Positions 1 through 6,370 of a stretch of DNA of 8,643 nucleotides are shown piece after piece (positions within the stretch are counted from its first letter, which is position 1; each line of letters starts with the position of its first letter). The translations under genes and the position numbers were made by a program. The notes under the pieces were generated by a model. That model saw nothing but the letters and a program-made list of their open reading frames with translations, searched no databases and was not told the DNA's origin. The stretch lies in NCBI GenBank assembly GCA_900772695.1, contig CAAGRO010000184.1, positions 1 to 8,643 on the forward strand. The letters run 5' to 3'. The DNA is from an uncultured Oribacterium sp. (GTDB taxonomy: Bacteria; Bacillota; Clostridia; Lachnospirales; Lachnospiraceae).

Positions 1-1045
1 CGTCAGAAGAGTCTATTTCGGCGGTCCCCGCGAGGGCAGCGACCTGTGCACTCGTGGTTGCCCAGGAGCTGCAGAAGCGGACGACCATCTGGTCCTCGCC
101 GTACGGCTCCCACGGGGTGCAGATGACGTCCCGCTCCTTCAGCGCCTCGAGCGTCGTCTTCGGCAGGATCACGAACTGCTGGTTCGTCGGAGAGTTCAGG
201 AAAAACGCGTATCCGCGGTCACGGAAAACCGCCTTGAGCTCCTCTGCGCGGTCGATGGCATTGACCGAAATCTCCGTGTAGAGCTGGTCGGTGAACAGCG
301 CGTCGAACTGCACGGCGTTGAGGCGGCCCTTCGCGAGCAGCGCGCCATGCTCCTTGATCATCGTCACCATCTGCTTCGGTGCCCCGCCGTGCGGATACAC
401 GACAGCCTCGCCACAGAGTGCGCCGACCTTCGTGCCGCCGATGTAGAACACATCCGTGAGGCGGGCAATGTCTTCGATCGTTACGTCCGTGTTGCGGCTC
501 ATGAGTCCGTAGCCGAGACGTGCGCCGTCGAGGAAGAGCGGAAGCTTCCACTTCCGGCAGATCTCAGCGATCGCCTCGAGCTCCGCCTTCCGGTAGAGCG
601 TACCGTACTCCGTCGGATGGCTGATGTAGACCATGCCTGGGAATACCATATGATCATGGTCGCCGTCCGCATAGAACGCGGCCACCATGTGGTCGAGCTC
701 CGCGGCATCCATCTTACCGTCGTGGCTCGGAAGCGTCAGGACCTTGTGTCCCGTGAACTCGATGGCACCCGCCTCGTGACAGTTGACATGACCAGACTGC
801 ACAGCGACCACACCCTCGTACATCCGAAGCGTCGTATCGATCACCGTCTGGTTCGTCTGCGTGCCACCGGTCAGGAAAAAGATTTCCGCCTCCGGATGCC
901 CGATGAATGCACGGATCTTCTCCTTCGCACGGTCACTGTAGATATCGGTACCGTAGCCCGTCAGCTGCTCCATATTCGTCCGTGTCAGTGCCTCCAGCAC
1001 CTTCGGATGACAGCCCTCTGTATAATCACTTGCAAAATTCAGCAT
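1..1045 (-). CDS. ltaE: Low-specificity L-threonine aldolase-like PLP enzyme (C-terminus beyond left edge)
   Basis: Reading the minus strand from ATG at 1045 gives 348 codons with no stop before the edge. The product begins MLNFASDYTEGCHPKVLEAL and follows the threonine aldolase / beta-eliminating lyase fold of PLP enzymes (fold type I). Visible landmarks are the N-terminal DYTEG segment, His90 in SGHVNCHEAGA (position of the residue that stacks on PLP in this family), Asp173 in FLDGARL (contacts the pyridine nitrogen) and Lys206 in GGTKVGA (Schiff-base lysine). The family usually cleaves L-threonine or L-allo-threonine to glycine and acetaldehyde in the cytoplasm. Bacterial members are about 330-350 residues, so only a few residues should be missing. 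The start is fixed by an AGGAGG at 1052-1057, six bases upstream. It is transcribed away from the rest of the window. The exact substrate (threonine, allo-threonine, phenylserine) cannot be read from sequence. Confidence 0.9.
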   Translation of the reverse strand, partial: MLNFASDYTEGCHPKVLEALTRTNMEQLTGYGTDIYSDRAKEKIRAFIGHPEAEIFFLTGGTQTNQTVIDTTLRMYEGVVAVQSGHVNCHEAGAIEFTGHKVLTLPSHDGKMDAAELDHMVAAFYADGDHDHMVFPGMVYISHPTEYGTLYRKAELEAIAEICRKWKLPLFLDGARLGYGLMSRNTDVTIEDIARLTDVFYIGGTKVGALCGEAVVYPHGGAPKQMVTMIKEHGALLAKGRLNAVQFDALFTDQLYTEISVNAIDRAEELKAVFRDRGYAFFLNSPTNQQFVILPKTTLEALKERDVICTPWEPYGEDQMVVRFCSSWATTSAQVAALAGTAEIDSSD

Positions 1046-1097
1046 GATCGTCCTCCTGGATTTTTCTCCGCCCTGTGCGGAAACATACATAGATAGC

Positions 1098-1126
1098 ATT
1101 TTAACACTGCGCGGCGTTAAAGCCAA
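1098..1126 (-). promoter_or_regulatory. Sigma-A-type promoter for the threonine aldolase gene
   Basis: On the minus strand, TTGGCT (1121-1126) is followed after exactly 17 bases by TAAAAT (1098-1103), 4/6 and 5/6 matches to the consensus boxes. The predicted start near 1090 leaves a leader of about 45 nt ending in the strong AGGAGG. No operator-like repeat overlaps it, but a large inverted repeat lies about 50 bp upstream. Confidence 0.6.
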
Positions 1127-1173
1127 CTGATTTAAAGATTTTATGACGTCCGTTGCCGCCCCTCCGGCTTCCC

Positions 1174-1261
1174 GTTACTGTTCAAATGCAGTTAAGCCAA
1201 GACGTGGCTCGGCTGTCGTCCGCCGAGTCACACCTTGACTTAACTACGTCTGAACTGTAGC
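1174..1261. repeat. Long imperfect inverted repeat (repeat element 1)
   Basis: Bases 1174-1213 pair with 1222-1261 around an 8-nt loop (1214-1221). By hand alignment 31 of 40 positions are Watson-Crick pairs and most of the rest are transition differences that leave G-U wobbles on one strand or the other. The core arms run from GTTAAG (1191) to CTCGGC and back from GCCGAG to CTTAAC (1244). There is no T-run on either side, so it does not look like an intrinsic terminator. No ORF spans it. A shortened relative in inverted orientation lies at 1688-1742. Similar sequence just outside (GTTGCCGCCCCTCCGG at 1152, AAGCGG at 1262) suggests the full element is about 1152-1267. Confidence 0.75.
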
Positions 1262-1284
1262 AAGCGGAAAACGCTGTTGCATTG

Positions 1285-1545
1285 GTGAGATCTATTAAAG
1301 ATGTCGTTTCCTGAAATTAAATATATACAAGGGCGGGCGCTTGAACGAAAATGTACGAAGTAATATATGAAAATCGGCTGATTCTAAAAAATAATATGAA
1401 ATTGGCTGTTGCAAATGATGGATTGGGTCCGTTTAGTATATTATTTTTCAAAAAACAAGCACCGTCATATATTCCTATTAAAAAAAGCTGTGTGAAACTC
1501 AAAATCCATATATGATATTTCTAAAATCGATAGAAATAATATGAT
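1285..1545. other. AT-rich intergenic island, no recognisable gene
   Basis: From 1381 to 1540 I count 42 G or C bases in 160 (about 26%), against clearly GC-rich coding DNA elsewhere. It contains homopolymer runs of A and an inverted repeat ATTTCTA (1517-1523) / TAGAAAT (1531-1537). A 54-codon plus-strand reading frame (ATG 1351 to TGA 1515, starting MYEVIYENRLILKNNMKLAV) and a 61-codon minus-strand frame (1317-1502) overlap each other. Neither has a convincing ribosome binding site nor a product I recognise. The composition fits a relic of imported DNA or a decayed gene, but no parent can be named. Confidence 0.55.
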
Positions 1546-1574
1546 TTGCTCAATGCGCCAGGCACAAGACCTTC

Positions 1575-1662
1575 ACAGGCTCTCTGCGCGCGCTCTGGGT
1601 CCACCCACAAGAACGCAAAGAGAGGTTAAGGGCGACAGGCTCTCTGCGCACCCTCCGGGTCC
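1575..1662. repeat. Pair of 28-nt direct repeats with 60-nt period
   Basis: The segment starting ACAGGCTCTCTGCGC and ending GGGTCC occurs at 1575-1602 and again at 1635-1662, with 25 of 28 positions identical and an exact 60-nt offset. Between them, CGCAAAGAGAG (1613-1623) is an approximate reverse complement of the CTCTCTGCG core, so it can pair with either copy and give alternative hairpins. Two copies with one spacer are not enough for a CRISPR array and no cas gene is present. The function is unknown. Confidence 0.65.
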
Positions 1663-1667
1663 CCTGC

Positions 1668-1755
1668 CTGAACTGCTACAAGATTTTGCCGCCGCCCCTG
1701 CTGCCCGCCGAGCCACGTCTGAACAGCGGAGGGGGCGGCGACGGAGTCCGTCGCC
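1668..1755. repeat. GC-rich hairpin element related to the upstream inverted repeat (repeat element 2)
   Basis: Bases 1688-1703 pair with 1724-1742 with small bulges, around a 20-nt loop. A second perfect 8-bp hairpin, GGCGACGG agt CCGTCGCC (1737-1755), competes for the right arm. Its right half is a shortened reverse complement of element 1: 1707-1720 equals the reverse complement of 1200-1213, 1721-1726 that of 1178-1183, and 1727-1742 matches that of 1152-1166 apart from one inserted G and one change. It also shares CTGAACTG...CAAG (1668-1682) with 1250-1264 in direct orientation. It ends about 15 bp before the -35 box of the next gene, where it could insulate that promoter, but the following T-run is weak. 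Confidence 0.65.
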
Positions 1756-1769
1756 TCGTTTCCCTCTTA

Positions 1770-1798
1770 TTGAAAACGCCTGCATAACTTGGTACAAT
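1770..1798 (+). promoter_or_regulatory. Near-consensus sigma-A promoter for the secreted protein gene
   Basis: TTGAAA (1770-1775) and TACAAT (1793-1798) are separated by exactly 17 bases, each a 5/6 match to consensus. The expected start near 1805 gives a leader of about 68 nt before the ATG at 1873. This is the best promoter in the window. Confidence 0.75.
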
Positions 1799-1824
1799 AA
1801 GATGATGCATTATCGATACTTTAC

Positions 1825-1843
1825 GAACCGTTCGAAAAGGTTC
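1825..1843 (+). promoter_or_regulatory. Possible operator or leader hairpin in the 5' UTR
   Basis: GAACC (1825-1829) and GGTTC (1839-1843) form a short inverted repeat around GTTCGAAAA, itself containing the palindrome TTCGAA. It lies about 20-40 bases after the predicted transcription start and before the AAAGGAG ribosome binding site (1858-1864). The arms are only 5 bp, so a chance occurrence is quite possible. No regulator is identified. Confidence 0.25.
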
Positions 1844-1872
1844 ATGATATAGAAAAGAAAGGAGCAGCGAGG

Positions 1873-3060
1873 ATGAAACTCCGTACGTTTTTCCTGACGG
1901 CGGCAGCCTGTGTGATGCTGTCTGCGATGAGCGCGGTGACAGTGCTGGCGGCCGGGATCAGTACCGTCCGCATCGATCTGGCCCCGGAAGAGGAGAGCAG
2001 CATGACCGCCGGCGACATGTCGAGCGGTGAGGAGCCGGCGACCTACGATCATCTCTATTTCGTGTATGATTACAGCACCTCCGGCGACCGCACGAAGCCG
2101 GGCAAGTCCTACACCTACACGATCGAGGTCCATCCGATGACGGGGAATACCTTCACCGAAACCTGTGCGGTCGAGGTTCTCGGCGCGACGAAGGTCGAGA
2201 TGCTGAGCCGGAACGAAAACGCGATCCGTCTCCGCTGCACCACCTACCCGTTCTACGTACTGAAGAACCCGACCGGCTTCGAGCATAACGGTGACGAGAT
2301 CAGCTGGGATAAGGTAGCCTACGCGACGAAGTATAACGTCTACATCTACTGGACGGACGCGGACGGCGATTATCACGAGAGTAAAACCTCGGTGACCGGT
2401 CCGAAGCACGCGGTCAATGTCTCGAGCTACAGCTCGGGTGGCCGCTCGGTCGACCACATCTCCGTGCAGGCAGCGGCCTCCGGCGATGGCGGCGGCTTCA
2501 TCGCGAAGTCCATGTTCATCTGTGATGATGCGACGATCGATGGCGATAAGACCGAATCCGACTACAGCTTCTCGATCCCGACCGCGCGTTCCAACGCGAT
2601 CGTGACGAGTAACTCGACCGTCAAAGTAAAGAACAACGCGGAAAAAATCTTCGGCCCGGGCTTCAACCTCCAGCAGGGCAGTCCGGAGAGCACCCTGAAT
2701 CCGACCGGTGTGACCGGCACGGGCAGCGGGCAGTGGATGCAGTACATGAATAAGTGGTACTACATCGCCGGCAATCAGTTCCTGACCGGCTGGATCTGTC
2801 CGGACGGCCTCAACTGGTACCTCATGGGTTCGGACGGCGCGATGCTGACCGGCCTCCAGCGCGTGGATGGCCGCTGGTATCTGCTGAATACGACACCGGG
2901 CGCCACCTACGGCGCGATGCTCCATGGCTGGTGGAAGATCAACGACAAGTTCTACTACTTCAACCAGCTGCACGACGGCACCTTCGGGGCAATGCTGACG
3001 AACACGACCACCCCGGATGGGCTTCACGTCGGCGCAGACGGCGCGTGGCTCGGCTACTGA
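1873..3060 (+). CDS. Secreted protein with C-terminal choline/glucan-binding-type repeats
   Basis: 395 residues. A signal peptide is clear: MKLR, a hydrophobic stretch from about 6 to 25, and a VLAA cleavage region near residue 26-27, so the protein is exported. Residues about 28-280 are predicted beta-rich, with no catalytic motif I recognise; the part from about 143 to 190 (ISWDKVAYATKYNVYIYW onward) resembles a fibronectin type III-like beta sandwich. From about residue 285 to the end come degenerate aromatic repeats typical of the CW_binding/choline-binding superfamily: KWYYIAGNQFLTGWI, NWYLMGSDGAMLTGLQ, RWYLLN...GAMLHGWWKI, KFYYFN...GAMLT and GLHVGADGAWLGY. These repeats bind choline-substituted teichoic acid or glucans in known proteins; the ligand here is not determinable. 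There is no LPXTG anchor, so attachment would be noncovalent. The start has AAAGGAG eight bases upstream. The gene is probably monocistronic, followed by 129 nt before the next gene. Confidence 0.85.
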   Translation: MKLRTFFLTAAACVMLSAMSAVTVLAAGISTVRIDLAPEEESSMTAGDMSSGEEPATYDHLYFVYDYSTSGDRTKPGKSYTYTIEVHPMTGNTFTETCAVEVLGATKVEMLSRNENAIRLRCTTYPFYVLKNPTGFEHNGDEISWDKVAYATKYNVYIYWTDADGDYHESKTSVTGPKHAVNVSSYSSGGRSVDHISVQAAASGDGGGFIAKSMFICDDATIDGDKTESDYSFSIPTARSNAIVTSNSTVKVKNNAEKIFGPGFNLQQGSPESTLNPTGVTGTGSGQWMQYMNKWYYIAGNQFLTGWICPDGLNWYLMGSDGAMLTGLQRVDGRWYLLNTTPGATYGAMLHGWWKINDKFYYFNQLHDGTFGAMLTNTTTPDGLHVGADGAWLGY

Positions 3061-3189
3061 TATATGAATATGCACTTCTCTGACCTGTTGATGTCGGGAT
3101 GATGGGGAGATGCAGTTCAGTAGAAACATACATAAGCATAGGATATAAGATTGCCCGCGTTCTGCGGACGAGAGAGGAAGTAAAGTACA
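3061..3189 (+). other. Intergenic leader of the sugar operon
   Basis: This 129-nt gap shows no convincing terminator for the preceding gene: there is no strong stem followed by a T-run. It contains a weak candidate promoter (3121-3149), a small CCGC/GCGG stem near 3155-3167 and a GAGGAAG ribosome binding site at 3174-3180. Some readthrough from the secreted-protein gene into the operon is therefore possible. Confidence 0.4.
3121..3149 (+). promoter_or_regulatory. Weak candidate promoter for the nucleotidyltransferase operon
   Basis: TAGAAA (3121-3126, 4/6) and TATAAG (3144-3149, 5/6) with 17-bp spacing lie about 40 bp before the ATG at 3190. The -10 box is reasonable but the -35 box is poor. 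Confidence 0.35.
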
Positions 3190-4110
3190 ATGAAAAAAAC
3201 GGCACTGGTAATTATGGCGGCAGGTCTGGGATCCCGTTTCGGCGGTGGGATCAAGCAGCTGGCGAAGCTGGGACCGAGTGGTGAGATCATCATGGATTAC
3301 TCCATCCATGATGCACTGGAAGCAGGATTTGACGAGATCGTGTTTATCATCCGTAAGGACATCGAGAAGGATTTCCGTGAGATCATCGGCGACCGTGTAG
3401 AGAAGATCGCGAAGTGCAAGTATGCCTTCCAGGAGATCGATAAGCTGCCGGAGGGCTACAGCGTGCCGGAGGGCAGAAAGAAGCCGTGGGGTACCGCCCA
3501 TGCACTGATCCAAGTGCGGGATCTCATCGACTGTCCGTTCGCGGTCATCAACGCGGACGACTTCTATGGCCGTGAGGGCTTCAAACTGATTCATGATTAC
3601 CTCGTGAATACCATGGACGAGGATGCACCGGTCTTCGATATGTGTATGGCCGGCTATATCGTGGGCAACACCCTCTCGGATAACGGCACCGTCAACCGTG
3701 GTGTCTGTGTGATGGGTGAGGGCGGCTATCTCCATGAGATCGACGAGACCTACGACATCTCGAAGCAGGCGGATGGAAAGCTCATGGGAAAGGATGGCGA
3801 TGGAAATCCAGTCGAGGTCGATGGGGATGCCATCGTTTCCATGAATATGTTCGGACTTCCTGAGAAGTATCTGGATGTCCTCATCGAGAACTTCCCGGCA
3901 TGGCTTGACGAGCACGGTCAGGAGATGAAGAGCGAGTATCTCCTTCCGGCAGAGCTTTCGAAGCTGATGCTCGCAGGCAAGGCGACGGTCAAGGTGCTGA
4001 AGGATCATGACCGCTGGTTCGGCGTGACCTACGCAGAGGATAAGGAAGCCGTGCAGCAGTCCTTACAGGAGCTCGTAGATCAGGGCGTATATCCTCACAG
4101 TTTATATTAA
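3190..4110 (+). CDS. Sugar-phosphate nucleotidyltransferase-like protein (NTP_transferase family)
   Basis: 306 residues, cytoplasmic, with a single GT-A/Rossmann-type nucleotidyltransferase domain. The N-terminus carries the nucleotide-binding signature AAGLGSRFGGGIKQL (residues 10-24), where Arg16 and the glycines would hold the NTP phosphates. GTAHAL at 101-106 and NADDFYG at 121-127 (Asp123 the likely metal ligand) fit the substrate and metal positions of glucose-1-phosphate uridylyl/thymidylyltransferase relatives. The family joins a sugar-1-phosphate and an NTP to give NDP-sugar and pyrophosphate. It lacks the left-handed beta-helix acyltransferase domain of GlmU-type enzymes. It is not a close match to GalU or RmlA from memory, so the sugar and nucleotide are left open. 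The start has GAGGAAG nine bases upstream. It is the first gene of a tight operon ending with a glucokinase, which fits a route from glucose to an activated sugar. Confidence 0.8.
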   Translation: MKKTALVIMAAGLGSRFGGGIKQLAKLGPSGEIIMDYSIHDALEAGFDEIVFIIRKDIEKDFREIIGDRVEKIAKCKYAFQEIDKLPEGYSVPEGRKKPWGTAHALIQVRDLIDCPFAVINADDFYGREGFKLIHDYLVNTMDEDAPVFDMCMAGYIVGNTLSDNGTVNRGVCVMGEGGYLHEIDETYDISKQADGKLMGKDGDGNPVEVDGDAIVSMNMFGLPEKYLDVLIENFPAWLDEHGQEMKSEYLLPAELSKLMLAGKATVKVLKDHDRWFGVTYAEDKEAVQQSLQELVDQGVYPHSLY

Positions 4111-4114
4111 AAAC

Positions 4115-5404
4115 ATGGCAGATATTGAGAGAGAAAATCGAAAACAGGAGCTGCGTCGTCGCGTCGTCGATACGAAGGACCTGCTGCAGCAGCAGGAGGC
4201 GGAGCAGGCGCAGGAGAAGGGGAAGCGGAGACGAAGTCGTCGCCGCCTCCTCGTTTTTCTCGTCGTCGTGCTGGTGCTCGGCGCGCTCGTGGCGGGGGCG
4301 GTGTATATGATGAAGCGACCATATACCGGCTTTTCGCAGAACTGGCGGAACAGCTTCACCGGTGAGAATGGCGTGAGCGAGTCGGACTATGAGGACTATG
4401 AGATCTTCGGCGACGGCTTCCTGAAGGTGACCCGGGATGGTGCGACCTACATCGATTCGTCCGGAAAGACCATCTGGAATCAGTCCTACGAGATGAACAG
4501 TCCGTATGTGTCCATCAGCGGAGACTACTGCGCGATCGCCGATCAGGGTAAGACCGCGATCTACATCATGAGTAAGACCGGTACCACCGGACAGGCGGAG
4601 ACGAATCTGCCGATCACGAAGATTTCGGTAGCCGGCACCGGCGTCACCTACGCGCTTCTCGAGGATTCGAAGGCGAGCTATATCACCGTTTTCTCGAAGG
4701 AGGGTGCGGCGCTGGATATTTCCATCAAGTCGGTGCTCGACGGTGACGGATATCCGGTGGATATCGCGGTATCGCCGGACGGCACGGAGCTGATCGCGTC
4801 CTTCGCCTCCATCGAGAATGGAACGATCCAGAATAAGGTGATCTTCTATAACCTGAGTGAGATCGGCCAGAACGCCGGCAGTAACCGTGTCGTGGGTGGC
4901 TTCACCGACGATTTCAGCGGACATCTCGCCGGCCGGGTGCACTTCTCGGATGATACGCATGCGCAGGCCTTCTATGATGGCGGCATCGCCTTCTTCAGTA
5001 CGAAGGTGCTGACGAGCCCGGAGCTCACAGAGAAGGTCGAGATCGAGCAGACGATCCAGGCGATCAGCTATGCGGACGACTACATTGGCGTCATCACGGA
5101 CAACAGCGATTCGGAGACCTCCGCGGATCCGTACATGCTGACCGTGTACCGGCTGAACGGTCAGAAGCTGTTCTCGACGCCGTTCCAGCTGAACTATACA
5201 AACTTTGATATCGATCAGGACAGGGTCCTGATTTATAATAATACCACGCTCCAGCTTTACGACATGAGCGGCACACTGAAGTACAGCGGCAACATCGATA
5301 CCTCGATCTCCAGAGCGCGTGTGGCGCATGGCATGAAGAATCCGCTGGGCCTCGATCTGCTGATCGGAAGTGCGGGTGCGATGGAATCGGTAAAGCTGAA
5401 GTAG
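4115..5404 (+). CDS. Single-pass membrane protein with large beta-rich outer domain (DUF5711-like)
   Basis: 429 residues. Residues 1-44 are highly charged and probably helical or coiled-coil (RENRKQELRRR, QQQEAEQAQEK) and end in a basic patch RRRSRRR. One transmembrane helix follows at about 45-66 (LLVFLVVVLVLGALVAGAVYMM). By the positive-inside rule the short N-terminus is cytoplasmic and about 360 residues lie outside. The outer part is a series of beta-hairpin blocks such as GDGFLKVTRDGATYIDSSGKTIWNQ, GDYCAIADQGKTAIYIMS and DRVLIYNNTTLQLYDMSG, as in WD40/PQQ-type beta-propellers. This layout matches my memory of the uncharacterised DUF5711 proteins of Lachnospiraceae. The start lies 4 nt after the preceding stop and has no visible Shine-Dalgarno, so translation is probably coupled to the upstream gene. 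No catalytic residues are evident. A role in binding or scaffolding at the envelope is a guess. Confidence 0.75.
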   Translation: MADIERENRKQELRRRVVDTKDLLQQQEAEQAQEKGKRRRSRRRLLVFLVVVLVLGALVAGAVYMMKRPYTGFSQNWRNSFTGENGVSESDYEDYEIFGDGFLKVTRDGATYIDSSGKTIWNQSYEMNSPYVSISGDYCAIADQGKTAIYIMSKTGTTGQAETNLPITKISVAGTGVTYALLEDSKASYITVFSKEGAALDISIKSVLDGDGYPVDIAVSPDGTELIASFASIENGTIQNKVIFYNLSEIGQNAGSNRVVGGFTDDFSGHLAGRVHFSDDTHAQAFYDGGIAFFSTKVLTSPELTEKVEIEQTIQAISYADDYIGVITDNSDSETSADPYMLTVYRLNGQKLFSTPFQLNYTNFDIDQDRVLIYNNTTLQLYDMSGTLKYSGNIDTSISRARVAHGMKNPLGLDLLIGSAGAMESVKLK

Positions 5405-5419
5405 CAGAAGGGGGCTCAT

Positions 5420-6370
5420 ATGAATCAGTATTGTGTAGGCGTTGATGTAGGCGGAACGACGGTGAAGTGCGGGATCTTCACACTCACCGGTGTTCTGATG
5501 GATAAGTGGGAGGTGCCGACCCGTAAGGAAGAGGCCGGAAAGTATATCCTCCCGGATGTCGCGGATGCGCTGAAGAAGCGCCTCGAGGAGAAGGGCATCG
5601 AGCTTACGGACATCGAGGGCATCGGAATCGGTGTGCCGGGTCCGGTCGAGCCGAACGGTTATGTGCACATCTGCGTCAACCTCGGCTGGCATGATCACTG
5701 GCCGGCGAAGGAGATGCAGGAACTCATGGGCGGAAAGATCCGCTGTGCCGTCGGAAACGATGCCAATGTTGCCGCCCTCGGCGAGATGTGGCAGGGTGGC
5801 GGTAAGGGCCACGCAAATCTCGTGATGGTGACCCTCGGCACCGGTGTCGGTGGCGGACTCATCATCGACGGTCAGATCATCGCAGGTGTCCATGGTGCCG
5901 GCGCAGAGATCGGCCATATCCAGGTGCGGGACGGTGAGCAGGAGGCCTGCAACTGCGGCGGTCACGGCTGTCTCGAGCAGGTGGCCAGTGCGACCGGTAT
6001 CGTCCGTGAGGCGAAGCGGAATCTCGCGGCGAGCGGGGAAGCCTCCACGATGCGTGATTTCGGCGCTGCGCTGAGCGCCCGTGATGTCTGCGACTGTGCG
6101 AAGGCCGGTGATCCGCTCGCGGTGAAGACCATCGACACCAGCATGTACTACCTCGGTCGTGCGCTCGCCACGATCTCCATGGTGGCCGATCCGGAGATCT
6201 ATGTCATCGGCGGCGGGGTTTCCAGAGCCGGTCAGTACCTGATCGACCTCGTGAAGAAGCACTATGCAGACTACACGCCGATCCTTACGAAGAAGGCAGA
6301 CATCGTGCTCGCCACCCTCGGCAACGACGCCGGTATCTACGGCAGCGCGAAGCTCGTCCTGACGAACTGA
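5420..6370 (+). CDS. glcK: ROK-family glucokinase
   Basis: 316 residues, the usual length for bacterial ROK glucokinases. The ATP-binding phosphate-1 motif DVGGTTVK is at 9-16. The catalytic Asp114 lies in GNDANVAALGE, followed by the glycine-rich LGTGVGGGLI (139-148). The sugar/zinc region has Glu163 and His166 (AGAEIGHIQV) and the ROK zinc signature CNCGGHGCLE (Cys177, Cys179, Cys184). A late GGGVSRAG motif fits the adenosine site. It should phosphorylate glucose to glucose-6-phosphate with ATP in the cytoplasm. There is no N-terminal DNA-binding domain, so it is a kinase rather than a ROK repressor such as NagC or XylR. An AGAAGGGGG lies about six bases before the ATG and the gap from the previous gene is 15 nt, so it is the last gene of the operon. 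N-acylmannosamine or fructose kinase activity is possible but less likely. Confidence 0.9.
   Translation: MNQYCVGVDVGGTTVKCGIFTLTGVLMDKWEVPTRKEEAGKYILPDVADALKKRLEEKGIELTDIEGIGIGVPGPVEPNGYVHICVNLGWHDHWPAKEMQELMGGKIRCAVGNDANVAALGEMWQGGGKGHANLVMVTLGTGVGGGLIIDGQIIAGVHGAGAEIGHIQVRDGEQEACNCGGHGCLEQVASATGIVREAKRNLAASGEASTMRDFGAALSARDVCDCAKAGDPLAVKTIDTSMYYLGRALATISMVADPEIYVIGGGVSRAGQYLIDLVKKHYADYTPILTKKADIVLATLGNDAGIYGSAKLVLTN

Noticed and set aside
347..1096. 249-codon plus-strand frame over the threonine aldolase gene
   Set aside because: It is antisense to a gene with all key PLP-enzyme motifs and a strong ribosome binding site. Its own product has no recognisable domain.
1191..1244. Integron attC-like site (GTTAAGC ... 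ACTTAAC ends)
   Set aside because: In attC sites the RYYYAAC box is on the left and GTTRRRY on the right. Here the order is reversed on both strands, and there is no integron integrase or cassette gene.
1351..1515. 54-codon frame in the AT-rich island as a small protein gene
   Set aside because: There is no Shine-Dalgarno or promoter and no familiar sequence, and an overlapping antisense frame of similar length exists. It is kept only as a note in the island entry.
1575..1662. CRISPR array
   Set aside because: There are only two imperfect repeats, one spacer and no cas genes.
1541..1852. 103-codon plus-strand frame
   Set aside because: It runs through the direct repeats and hairpin element and gives an Arg/Ala/Pro-rich product with no ribosome binding site. 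It arises from repeat DNA.
1079..3135. Shared 12-mer GAAACATACATA at about 1080 and 3123 as a regulatory motif
   Set aside because: A match of this length is expected by chance in a window of this size, and the two copies sit in different positions and orientations relative to their genes.
1810..4008. 732-codon open frame on the minus strand, and a 757-codon one at 3989-6262
   Set aside because: Both lie antisense to well-supported genes with domains (secreted protein, nucleotidyltransferase, membrane protein, glucokinase). Their products are rich in Arg, His, Leu and Val with no domain motifs, typical of mirror frames in GC-biased coding DNA.
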